From: Welwitschia mirabilis
Lineage: Eukaryota; Gnetophyta; Gnetopsida; Welwitschiales
Direction: 5' to 3'
Assembly (NCBI GenBank): GCA_051453625.1
Contig: JBOZIK010000001.1
Span: forward strand, 173,281,870-173,345,869
DNA length: 64,000 nucleotides
This document shows positions 1 to 10,800 of the stretch, piece by piece. Position 1 is the stretch's first letter; each line of letters starts with the position of its first letter. A program made the translations under genes and the position numbers. A model generated the notes under the pieces. That model saw nothing but the letters and a program-made list of their open reading frames with translations, was not told the origin of the DNA and did not search any database.

Positions 1-2740
1 TGTTAAAGCTTGTGGGTACCACTCTTAGCTACATTTATATTCATTTTAAGTTTTGTAGATTCATGGCCTATAATTTCTTTCACTTCTCTCGTCTACAACT
101 ATTTACCTTGACTTATTCAATATATGAGATGACCTCTTAACCAGTTGAGTTAGTTCTACAAGATGATTTAAAATCATCTCTAGGACAATCTAAAATGAGA
201 TAAATTACAGAGTCAATATGAACATATACTTAATTTAGAGCATCATGGACAGATTATTCCTTTGAAAGTTTTACCCCATATGATCTTATGGTATGTCTTT
301 AAACACATCTTCCACAACTTTATATAGAGTTGTAGCTCTAATATAAAACCATGATAAACTATTTTGATGCTCATTGAGAGTATACATCATATCCATACAA
401 TACCAAAGTATCTTTTTATAGAGTAATTGAGGGGATATATTCTTGTGTTTACTACTTGTATGATAAGATAACATTTGGTAATATGTGAGCATGCTTAATG
501 TAGCCATTAAATTTAAGTTTTTCTTTTATGGACATGTCAACGTAGATAAACTATGTGGCGTGTATTTTACATACATGAGAGTCTAGACCAAATTGGTCTT
601 GATAATTTACCATTTATATGCCCCTTTTGTAAAAACAAGAACATGTATCTTCATTATGTGCAGATATCATGTGTCTTAGAAGTTCATCAACTAACTTTGA
701 ATTACATGTGTCTTAAAAGTCCTCATTTAATAAGAATTTGTTTAATCTTATGCTATTTTGCACCCTCACAAATGTATTCTAACTCTATTTTTTATGGAAC
801 AAAACAGGGAACTATAGTACACAATTTAATAATGTCATTAATAGGAATAGATTTAGAACTAGCCTTACATTTCTAATGAAGATGTGGAAGCATTCATGAA
901 ATGAGATGCGAATTATATTAAATCTCCACTTCTATTTGTTTTATTCCCTCTCTCGTTCCTATATTTGGTTTAACCACTTAGTCTATTGTGTTTTCAAGTT
1001 ATTTAACAAAATTCCTTTCAATATAGAATATGAAGAAAAGTATTTTTTTCCCCCAAAGAAATGACTTGATATTAAAGCTGTATATATTCTTAACTCAATT
1101 TTTTTCCTTGTATTATTCTTCTTCATCCCTTTTGATAATGCTTACTCTATGTTGCTTTTTATAGATTACTTTTGTTAATCTTGATAAGATAAATATCATT
1201 CAAGATGTAACGTTGACTTTTCCTAAAGCAAGGTAATGCATTCAACTTTCTTAGCAAACTTACTTTACCTTATCTTCCTTTTATCCTTTGATAAGAAAGA
1301 CTTTTGACAAGCTTTCAGACATACTCTTAGTGCCTCTTGATTGGTAATGTTCCACATATCTAACTGAACTACAAAAACCTCTTTAACAAGCTTTAATATT
1401 TCTCTTAATGACATGTTCAATGGACATTCAATATTAAATAAATTATAATCCGTCAATGAAATTTTTATTATATTTGCCTTACATGTCTTTAAATTGTATG
1501 GATTTCTTTGGATCTTTCTTAAATATTTTATTGTGATACCTCTAGATTTCATTTTTAGAATATGTCACAATGCCCTTCTAAAACCTATAATATAGTAAAT
1601 TTCTCTACTAGAGCATACCTCACTCCATTCGATGATAAGAACTAATCTCATGTTGCTCATGATTCATATAAGACATTTCAAATGCATGATATTAAATATT
1701 TGAGGGTTTCTTATTAGATCCAGATGTAGACGAGATAAATCTTAAAACACCACTCATTTTAAGAAATGTTCCCTGCCCATTATATTATTATGTGATTATC
1801 AACATCTTATACTTGATGTTGCATTTTCCTTCTTAATATCATCTCATGGAGCTATTGTGCATTATGAACTAAATGGCATTCTAAGCTTAGACAACTTGTT
1901 TATCATATAATATTATACCCTTATTTTTACAAACACTCATATTAATGACCTAATAGCATGTTGTGGGTTTCGTGTAAAAGCTAAGTGAAAGGTGATGAGC
2001 AGATTCAAGTTAAAGATATATTAGTGCATCATCTAATGGATTATACCTATGTGGGTGCAAAATAATAACTATTGTTTTATTCACAAAAATAAATAAGAAG
2101 TTTCATCTACAACAAACTAAGATTTAAGAAATCATGTAATTCATCATCATCATTCTACCCCTTTTCCGTCTACATGGATCTTCTTTATGAGTTCTAATAA
2201 AATGTTTAATTATTTATACTAAATTAAAGAATTAATTAAATAATAAATTAGCAATTATGAGTTAGGCAACATTCCAGTTGATGATACATACACTCTATAT
2301 TCATTTTTATAAGTCACCATTAATCATTTAATGCGTAAAAAGCCCCTCATATTAAATGGACAGGCTTTTATTTAGCAATCCACTATGTATTATGTCTAAT
2401 GAAGAGGAAATTTGTGGCATGTTTTTGGAAACCATCCAATTATCATGAACATATTTCATAGGATCTATCAGTCCTACACAACATCCTCCCCCATCCTTGT
2501 AGCTTTTCCCTACATCATCTTTACATTGTATTATTTGTTTTCTGACACATCTATAAAGATTATACCATCATAGTGTTTTTGAATTTCCTTATTTATTTAG
2601 TTGTATAGATAGCTCACAAGTGCTCTCAAAACTTGATTAGTTGGTTTATTGGTTATGGTTGTTCATTTTCTAGTAGTAAGTGTGTCATGTCTTGTTTCAA
2701 GTAGTCTCCTCTCATCCACCATAAAATCAAGTTGACGATG
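1..2740. other. A+T-rich intergenic DNA, no gene recognised
   Basis: Short open frames occur on both strands (for example a 95-codon minus-strand frame at 1265-1552), but none shows a motif I recognise and their composition matches random A+T-rich DNA. No terminal repeat pair, tRNA-like or rRNA-like segment was seen. It is probably old transposon-derived DNA, but that is inference. Confidence 0.5.
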
Positions 2741-2779
2741 AGTTGATACCTTTTCAAAAAGGGAGGGTAGCATATTATG

Positions 2780-4580
2780 GTGAAGAGCATTTCTTAGTAG
2801 AGTAAGAAGTTACCTAAGGTAGTTATGGACAAATTAGTCGAAGAGCACAACATTATTAGAGACTTGAAGTTTGATAGTAATGCTGATTATATTATTGAAA
2901 ATATTGGAATATTCATCTAGGGGAAGAAAATTATAAGGCATAAATATTTAGGGTTGATGGTGTTAAGGATTTTTGAGAGATGATCTAGGGCTGACTCAGT
3001 ACAAAGGCCTTTACATAAGGAAGGATACTCTTATTCTTTGGATACAAACCATAGCCTTTGAAGTGAAATACATTATTAGGATACAACATCAAAATAATTG
3101 TTTAACATATATTTTCATCTTCTGTGGGTTATGGAATAAGATAAATTAGTTAATATTCCATTTCCTTCTTATAGGTCACACTAATTATTGGATAGTAAAG
3201 GCCTCGGAGAATCATAAGGGTACCTTAATGAATTCAAAAATTCTTTCCATGTTCCTTTTTTCTAAATCTTCAGGGAAAAAGAAAATCTATGATAAGAAAG
3301 GAAAATTTCTAGTTAATAAAAACATTATTGGATCCAATAACAAAGATAAGATGATTATGGTGGATTTAGTTTGAAAGAAAAAGCATTATTCGCCTTCAAC
3401 TTCTAATTTAACAAGAGTTGTCATCAAGAAAATAAAAATGTATTATTTTTATTAAAATTGTAGGAAGTTATAACTCNNNNNNNNNNNNNNNNNNNNNNNN
3501 NNNNNNNNNNNNNNNNNNNNNNNNNNNNNNNNNNNNNNNNNNNNNNNNNNNNNNNNNNNNNNNNNNNNNNNNNNNNNNNNNNNNNNNNNNNNNNNNNNNN
3601 NNNNNNNNNNNNNNNNNNNNNNNNNNNNNNNNNNNNNNNNNNNNNNNNNNNNNNNNNNNNNNNNNNNNNNNNNNNNNNNNNNNNNNNNNNNNNNNNNNNN
3701 NNNNNNNNNNNNNNNNNNNNNNNNNNNNNNNNNNNNNNNNNNNNNNNNNNNNNNNNNNNNNNNNNNNNNNNNNNNNNNNNNNNNNNNNNNNNNNNNNNNN
3801 NNNNNNNNNNNNNNNNNNNNNNNNNNNNNNNNNNNNNNNNNNNNNNNNNNNNNNNNNNNNNNNNNNNNNNNNNNNNNNNNNNNNNNNNNNNNNNNNNNNN
3901 NNNNNNNNNNNNNNNNNNNNNNNNNNNNNNNNNNNNNNNNNNNNNNNNNNNNNNNNNNNNNNNNNNNNNNNNNNNNNNNNNNNNNNNNNNNNNNNNNNNN
4001 NNNNNNNNNNNNNNNNNNNNNNNNNNNNNNNNNNNNNNNNNNNNNNNNNNNNNNNNNNNNNNNNNNNNNNNNNNNNNNNNNNNNNNNNNNNNNNNNNNNN
4101 NNNNNNNNNNNNNNNNNNNNNNNNNNNNNNNNNNNNNNNNNNNNNNNNNNNNNNNNNNNNNNNNNNNNNNTTATTAAAATTGTAGGAAGTTATAACTCTA
4201 TTGACGAGTAGAGTTAAAGTAGTAATAGTGCTAAGGAAAATTAAAGCACTCTTTCTTATGTATATTCATCATTAGCCTAGGGTTATTACTACCCTGCAAA
4301 GGGTAAGATAATGACGCAAAGTCCATGAGGAGTTTTTACAAATTAAAAGAACCTTTCTAAAGGATCTGTTTCTTTCTTCCTTTAAGATGACCTAGGTTTT
4401 TTATCCTTTGTGTGGGGAACCTCTTGATGTTTACTAGCTATGTAACAAGAACAATGATCTTAACTGCTACATCCTAGACTTTGAGTAGTGGGGTGGTTTA
4501 ATTCCTACTTATTTAAGCTTAGATGAAGCTTTTAAGAGAAGATACTTTGAAGATGTTTATGATAATGATAGATGATCTAT
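2780..4580 (+). pseudogene. Degenerate unrecognised ORF, probably transposon-derived
   Basis: Reading on the plus strand gives long protein-like stretches broken by isolated TAG/TAA codons and frame changes. Examples are a run beginning KLVEEHNIIRDLKFD near 2.83 kb and, after the gap, one containing FYPLCGEPLDVY and IPTYLSLDEAFKRRYF near 4.40-4.55 kb. Several of the stops would read as Trp if TAG were TGG, the pattern left by decay of methylated cytosine in silenced elements. I do not recognise the family: it lacks reverse transcriptase, integrase, zinc-knuckle or transposase signatures that I can see. The 694-N gap inside it is flanked by the same 28 bases, so the two halves are probably nearly contiguous. 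A gag-like or accessory ORF of an LTR element is one possibility. Confidence 0.3.
3477..4170. other. Assembly gap (694 N) with duplicated flanks
   Basis: The 28 bases before the gap (3449-3476) are repeated exactly after it (4171-4198). This is the signature of two contig ends that overlap but were not merged, so the gap length is unlikely to represent real missing sequence. Confidence 0.85.
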
Positions 4581-7270
4581 TCTTGCCCTTATTTGTTCCC
4601 ATTGATTTTACATGAAGATATTAAAGATAATGTCTAATGTTACCCTTTTGTTGTTTTTTCCCCACTTTTTAATGCTTTCTTATCCTCCATAAAGGAGATT
4701 CTTTCCTCTTTTTTCTCACTACTTAATGTTTCACTATTTTTCTTCCCTCCTTTAGCTAACTTTGTAGTCTACTAGGGTTTTATTCTCCTCAAACTTATTT
4801 TTATAATATTATCTATGTTTTTCCAAAAGAAAAATCATCATTAGTCATGATAATAAAAGCTAAGTAAGAACATTTTTAATGTTATTATTAATCAAACAAG
4901 TTTAATTTTATATTGTAATCATTTTCTATACTTTCTTTAGGTTTGTATTTTATAAACTAATTTTGTATATTAATTTATTTAATAATATTTTATCTTTTAC
5001 ATATATTGAGTAAGGACTACCTTCCACAATTGTTAGATAATCCTTTTGCTATCTTTTATTGTAAATTAAATTCATCTACTAGCATGGAGAACAATGCATG
5101 CATGACATTACCAGTTGCCTTTTTTTTAAATAAAATAGAAATAAAGAATGTACAACTAGGATTATTTATAATAAGGAACGTGTGAGGGATACCCAAAATG
5201 GAAAGAAATCCACATGAATAGCCTTAATAGCATTTATTATCTTGCACACTTGTTTTCTTATACTTACTTTTCTTAGTATATGACGATTCAATGCAGGAAA
5301 GGTGGGTTTTTTTTTTTTTTTGCCTTTAAATACTTATGCATTTATGGAATAAACACAAATAAAAAATCAAGTTATTCATTCTCTATAAGCATTAGGAGAA
5401 GAGGCATGTGTATAATTTTCAAGTAACTATGATATGATGTTGGATGAATATTTGACTTAATAATTTTAAAGATGATTCTTATGGCAAGGACAAAACGCCT
5501 TGTTAGTAATCATGATAAGATGATCACCCTAGTTTTCTTAGAGCTGTTGGAAGATTTGCATCTTCTTTTCATGAGTTAAAACATAAATATACTCTCTTAT
5601 GCTTGACAACAAGTTTAGATTTTTCAAATACCATAAAGAGAACACACTAGTTAGAGGAATCTTGCAAATGTTCATTAGAGTATATTTAAAAATGTAAGTG
5701 GTTTGTTACTTATGACCAAATGGAGGGAATATGTGATTTTGATGTATATGGATCATTTATAACATATTCATTTACTTTTTTAGCTATGTGTTTTTTGTAG
5801 AACTTCCTCACCTTTGGTTCATAAGCTTTTAAATGTTTGAGGCTCTAAAATCCTTTGAGTTCTAGATTAGTTATACCATCCAGATGAATAAGGCTTATCA
5901 AATAAAGGAAGTAGATGTGATTGAGCTCAATTTCAAGCATGATCATGTCATACTCATAAACATCTAATATCCTTTCATATAGATCCTAGTGTTCATCACT
6001 TTTATGAACCAATGGACTTGTAGGAGGGTGTAATATAAGAAATAGAGTCCTAAAGATGATAATGATGTAAAAGCATTTCATGTTTGCTTTCAAGGCTTTA
6101 TTTCATAGTTTGTGTCATAAACACTCCTTATGAAGAATTTTGTGTTCTATGGCTAAGGCATTTCTTATAACCAACATACATGGTAAGCCTGTAAAGTACA
6201 ACATTAGAAAAATAATCACTCACACAAAGGATATTCAGACAAACATAATTTTAGGAATAACTTTTTGACATTAAATGTAATCTAATGAGCTCTAATGTCA
6301 AAGTAGTTACTAGTAGGATCATGTCTTCTTTATGAAAGTCTAAAAATATATTATCACAAACTTGAAGACTATATTTAACATTAAAAACTAACATTTTTAA
6401 GATCATGGAGTGGAGCTCCTAAGGGTAATTTTGAATCAGCAAGAGAGAGTCTGTTTAATAAGATAATACACATTATGGTCATAATGATCTTGTTAGTCTA
6501 AAAAATCAGATATCATTGAAGTTGCCACCAAGTGCTACTTAATAACTTCTATGCTTGAATGTGCCATTCTAGGTTAGGAGGTAACAATTCACAATAATTC
6601 ACACACTATGCGCATGACACTGATAATTGTTCTAAAGATAATGATCAACAATGATTCATGCATTTACACACATCAAATTGATGATTGTTTGAAACAAACA
6701 TTAGGTTGAATTCATTAATAGGCATCTTGATTTTAAACTTCATCAAATCAACTTGCATTACAATATAATAATCTTTGACAATTCATTCAATATAACAAAT
6801 CATTTTGGATCTATAGTGTCAAATATTCTTCTCAAATGATGTCTAGCTATTTGCGTTATGTGTCGAAGTAAATCATTACAAATGACCTTCAAAATGATCT
6901 GCGACTAACTACTCTATTATATAAAAATAATGTGGCTTAAAGAAGCCACCTTAAGAGTTTGTTGTGAAGGATGCTTTATCATTTGAAAACCAAGAGGATC
7001 TCCCTTATACTAAACTAACAATAATGTAAGACTAATATCATAGTATTCTCATACCATTATGAGACAAGCAACCCAATTAATCCCTGGTTTCCATCACCAA
7101 AGAAAAAGACAAAAACTTTGACTATGTTATATAAATTAATCTAGTATTACTTCATAAACACTAAGTAACTCATTATTCATCTAAGCCACTCTTTATAAAC
7201 ACTAACTTATTATTTATCTAAGCCACTCTTTTGGGCTCCTTTATTGCCTTTAAATGCTATGAACTTTTCT
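4580..7270. other. A+T-rich intergenic DNA upstream of the JASON-like gene
   Basis: No coding region, RNA gene or paired terminal repeat was recognised. Composition shifts sharply near 7.3 kb, where G+C rises and CpG dinucleotides reappear. That shift marks the edge of the gene's promoter region. Confidence 0.45.
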
Positions 7271-7416
7271 ATTTTTATCTGAAATTGAGTACATTTCATT
7301 GTCACCGGCGACTCCCAAACTAAACCGAGAAAGGGGAAGCGCCACGTCGGATCAAAGCACCGTTGATAAATAGTAGCAAACAATGATTTAAATTAATCAA
7401 TCCGTGCTCTTATAAT

Positions 7417-7427
7417 TTCAACGGTCA
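7417..7427 (+). promoter_or_regulatory. MSA-like element (candidate MYB3R site)
   Basis: The 11-mer TTCAACGGTCA matches 10 of 11 positions of the plant mitosis-specific activator consensus YCYAACGGYYA. MSA elements recruit three-repeat MYB factors to G2/M-phase genes. The site is about 330 bp upstream of the JASON-like start codon. A cell-division link would suit a meiotic spindle gene, but a single 10/11 match can arise by chance. Confidence 0.4.
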
Positions 7428-7613
7428 TTTGTATGTCGAATTTTAAAGGCATATTTCAATTTGGTTTTGGCCCAGGCTTTCAGATTTTAGGGCATAATAC
7501 ACAGACACTACTCATTTTTCAAATGATTTTGCCCGCTCCACCGCGCTGTCATATTCTCCCTTCGATTCTTATGTACTCATAGATTTGTGTTACAGACGGG
7601 CCGGCTGCCGGCC

Positions 7614-7688
7614 ATGGCTAGTGCTCATTCATTCTTTGAAATTTTAGGCCTGTTTGAGTGCAAAACCCTTCTTCTTTTTCTGAGATGA
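7614..7688 (+). promoter_or_regulatory. Upstream ORF, 24 codons, in strong initiation context
   Basis: An ATG at 7614 sits in the context GGCCATGGC, with G at +4 but C rather than purine at -3. It opens a 24-codon frame that ends TGA at 7686-7688, 59 bases before the main ATG at 7748. If the transcript starts upstream of 7614, this uORF would be met first and could lower or condition translation of the main ORF. It is not in frame with, nor overlapping, the main coding region. Whether it is transcribed is unknown. Confidence 0.4.
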
Positions 7689-7747
7689 AGGCCGTTTCTG
7701 TGATTTGATTGTTATCGATTGTTGTTAAGTAGCCAAGAACGAGAAAG

Positions 7748-7840
7748 ATGGGGTGCTTCTTCGGATGCCTTCGCGTCAAAGAAAAGGAGAAGGCTACTAG
7801 CAATGACTCAGTTTCTGCTTCACATCAGAAGACTACCACA
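7748..7840 (+). CDS. JASON: JASON-like exon 1 (residues 1-31)
   Basis: The exon encodes the family-typical MGCFFGCLRVKEKEK start. I place the donor at ACA|GTAACT (7841) because it leaves phase 0 and joins in frame to exon 2. The frame continues open into the intron until about 8311, so an unspliced or later-spliced form would add intron-encoded residues. A stronger-looking donor, TTTAG|GTAAGC, occurs at 8461 beyond that stop. Confidence 0.75.
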
Positions 7841-10800
7841 GTAACTTGCTTAGTCCGGTGTTTTTTAATTTCTTTTGGTTTATCGAAGAGAGTTTGCAAG
7901 ATTTTTCGATTAGTTAACGATTGTCGAATAAAACGAATATCACGTGAAAGGAATTCCGCTACGGCACTCTGTGTGAATATTTTTATGAAAGTTCTGTGGC
8001 CGATCCAATCATCTGGTGAAATCGTAGAGTTTCCGTTTGCAAGTCGTTCCATGTTTTCCCCGAATTGCTTGCACTTCTTTGTACCTTTTCGTTTTTTGTT
8101 GTATTCGTTGGTTCATCAGGCCTTTTCTTTCCGAGATTTTCCTGGAGACGTTCGCGGTTTTCTTGCTTCTGTAATTCTTATGAATTTTTTAGTTTATTTA
8201 GCCGTTGTTGTGGGTGCTTGTATTATTCTTATGACTTTTTTAGTTTTTTCTGGGTATCATTATTGTCTCTTTACAATCATATTATGTGGTTTCGCGATTT
8301 ACTCTCTGTAATATTTCCTGTTATCTTTGTATTTCGACTTGCAAACAGATGCACTCTCTATTGTTCTTGCTTTCCTTAAACGGTTCGCAAGTAATCACTT
8401 CTTTTTGGAGGTTTACAATCTAAATATCTGATAGCTTCTTTCGTTCACGTTCATGATTTAGGTAAGCCGTTTTTCCTGCTTCCAAAATACATTAAAAGGA
8501 ATTTAGTTCACGCTTGCTTAAAACTCACTCATGCGATAATGAGGAAATGAGAAACACCCAGAACTTTACTACAATTTTGTCACAAGAATGTTCAATGTGA
8601 ACTTATACTACGCAAGAGCTATAAGGGGAGTTAGAGAATTATGGGTACTTACAAAGCAAGAAAGAGGGACGATGGCGAAGCATGTAGAAAGGACATAGCT
8701 GGACATTGCAGAAAACGACATTTTAAGTTTTGCATACAAATAATTGTTGCTAATGCATTATCAATAAAAGCAATATCTACTTGGATGCAACCCCACCCCA
8801 ACTCTCACGAGGTTTCAGAAGATGATAAATCTCGATAGCAGAGAGGAACCTTGGAGGAAGTTGAAAAACTATAACGGAGATAGAAAGTGAAAACCAAAAA
8901 AGGTACTCAAAAAGCTCTGGAATTCCAAGAATGGCCTTGTGTTGGCCACTTTTTCAACGAGCGAATTAGAAACAGAAGAAATAAAAACAAGAGCAGCTTT
9001 TATTTCTAAGATAATCATCCCTGCTGGGTTCTCTACGCTGTTACCCAACGATGATAACAACAGTAACTGGAGTTAAAAGGCAAACAAAAAATTAAGACAT
9101 TCTCAGTCAAAGGCACTGTTGTTAACAAGAGGCAATCTAAGACAAATGTGATATCATTTGTTGTAAGAGACTGTTTTTCTAAGAACCAGATTTCAGATTT
9201 CTGCGGGTGAGCATCTTCCGACTCTATGAAATAGGTGACAAGATACTTGGCCAACTTGAAAATCCATCCTCCTCCTGAGAGTAACCTTTGAATTTGTTTG
9301 GGAAGAACCCTTGGCATAGAGGTGAATTACTGTATCTTTAAAGTGCAAGCTATTGTTCACCATGTTACGGTGAAATTACTAATTCATGTTTAGATGGAGT
9401 AGATCAAGCTTCCCTTCAGTTCATCTAGAATGCACGTAAGTAACATGTCTGAGAGTTTCTTGTGATATCCCAATACCTTTCCAAACTCGTGTGGATTCCA
9501 TAACCAGTTTTCCCTCTTCTGTAATTTCGAAGGATGACATCAAATGCACACGAACCTTGAATTTGTAATGTTTGATGAATGCCTTTGCTTTCGTATCTCT
9601 GCAGCTTAAGGAGTCACAGCTTCTTCAGGAAAGCAATGCAATTGTTAAGGTCGTTCTCAGATTTGTTAACGTTTGATGCATGCCTTTCTTCTGTACCTCT
9701 GCACGAAAGAAAATAATAGCTTGTGCAGAATGCAATGCAATTGTTAATGTGATTAATGTTTTGAGAAGAGTTGATAGGATTCGACTTAAATGGAACTTGT
9801 TTGGACTATAAGAATATGAACATGTGTATCTAACGAAGGAAATTGGTGTAATGGTAAAGGGCCTAACAATTGGTATCAGAGCCAAGGTTGTTGGCAGGTC
9901 TCGGGTTCGAGTCTTTTCTGTGGCTTCACGGTTCATGTGAGCACTTGGCATGTGGATCTAGGAGGAGATTGTTGGGTGTGCGGTCCCCATGCCTAGCCCG
10001 ACAAGTGAGTAAATCTGAATGGGTTCCAGTTTACTAGATTCCACTAATAGTCATGGCTTTTGGTGTGATGATAAAGGGCCCAACAGGATGCCTTTGCTTT
10101 CATACCTCTGAGCGAAAGAAAATAATAGCTCGTGCAAAATGCAGTGCACTTGTTAATGTAGGATGCCTTTGCTTTCATACCTCTGAGCGAAAGAAAATAA
10201 TAGCTCATGCAGAATGCAGTGCAATTGTTAATGTGATTAATGTTCTGACAAGAGTTGATAGGATTCCACTTACATTGAACGTGTTTGGACTATAAGAATA
10301 TGAACATGTGTATCTAACGAAGGAAATTGGTGCAAACTGTTACAAGAAAAATTTACCATAAAACTAACAAACAGATCTGAATTTATATTCAGAATAGTGG
10401 AAAGACTGGTGAGAACGTTTTCTTGAAGTCATTCTCATGATAGAGCAGTGCTCATACTATGTTGTGATTGTGACTTTGATTCTTCAAAAAAGAGTTTCAA
10501 CACCAAAAAAAAATGATAAAAAGTTTTAAAAAAAGTTAAATATGCGACTGGCATCAATCAGCTGCTATGCTTCCAGTCACTATGAGACAGAAGTGGGAGG
10601 GGTGGTTTTTATTTGGAGAATCCAAAAGAAGCAATCAGAGTGGAAGGAGAATTGCAACTAGCACAAGACATGGAAAAAACTTGATGCTTTTTCAACTTAT
10701 TCAGCAATCAGAGTGAAGGAGAATGGTCATGGCAGAAACCGAGAAAACAAAATAATGGTGAGGAAAAAAGCTATCCAACGAAGACTAAACACTCTTTAGA

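Larger units (their letters stand above)
7290..7747 (+). promoter_or_regulatory. Promoter and 5' leader region of the JASON-like gene
   Basis: This stretch is richer in G+C and CpG than the flanking DNA (for example GCCACGTCGG near 7340 and GGGCCGGCTGCCGGCC near 7598-7613). It lies directly upstream of the start codon at 7748. No convincing TATA box stands out. It contains an MSA-like Myb site (7417-7427), a reverse-strand AACGG core (7360-7364) and an upstream ORF (7614-7688). The transcription start cannot be placed from sequence alone. Confidence 0.5.

Noticed and set aside
8641-8838. 65-codon plus-strand ORF in intron 1 (MGTYKARKRDDGE...)
   Set aside because: No motif, no splice-site support joining it in frame to exon 2, and no family match. 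Treated as chance.
9899-9915. Possible tRNA gene from GGGTTCGAGTC
   Set aside because: Only a T-arm-like word is present. No acceptor stem or D/anticodon arms could be paired, and it lies inside the miniature LTR element.
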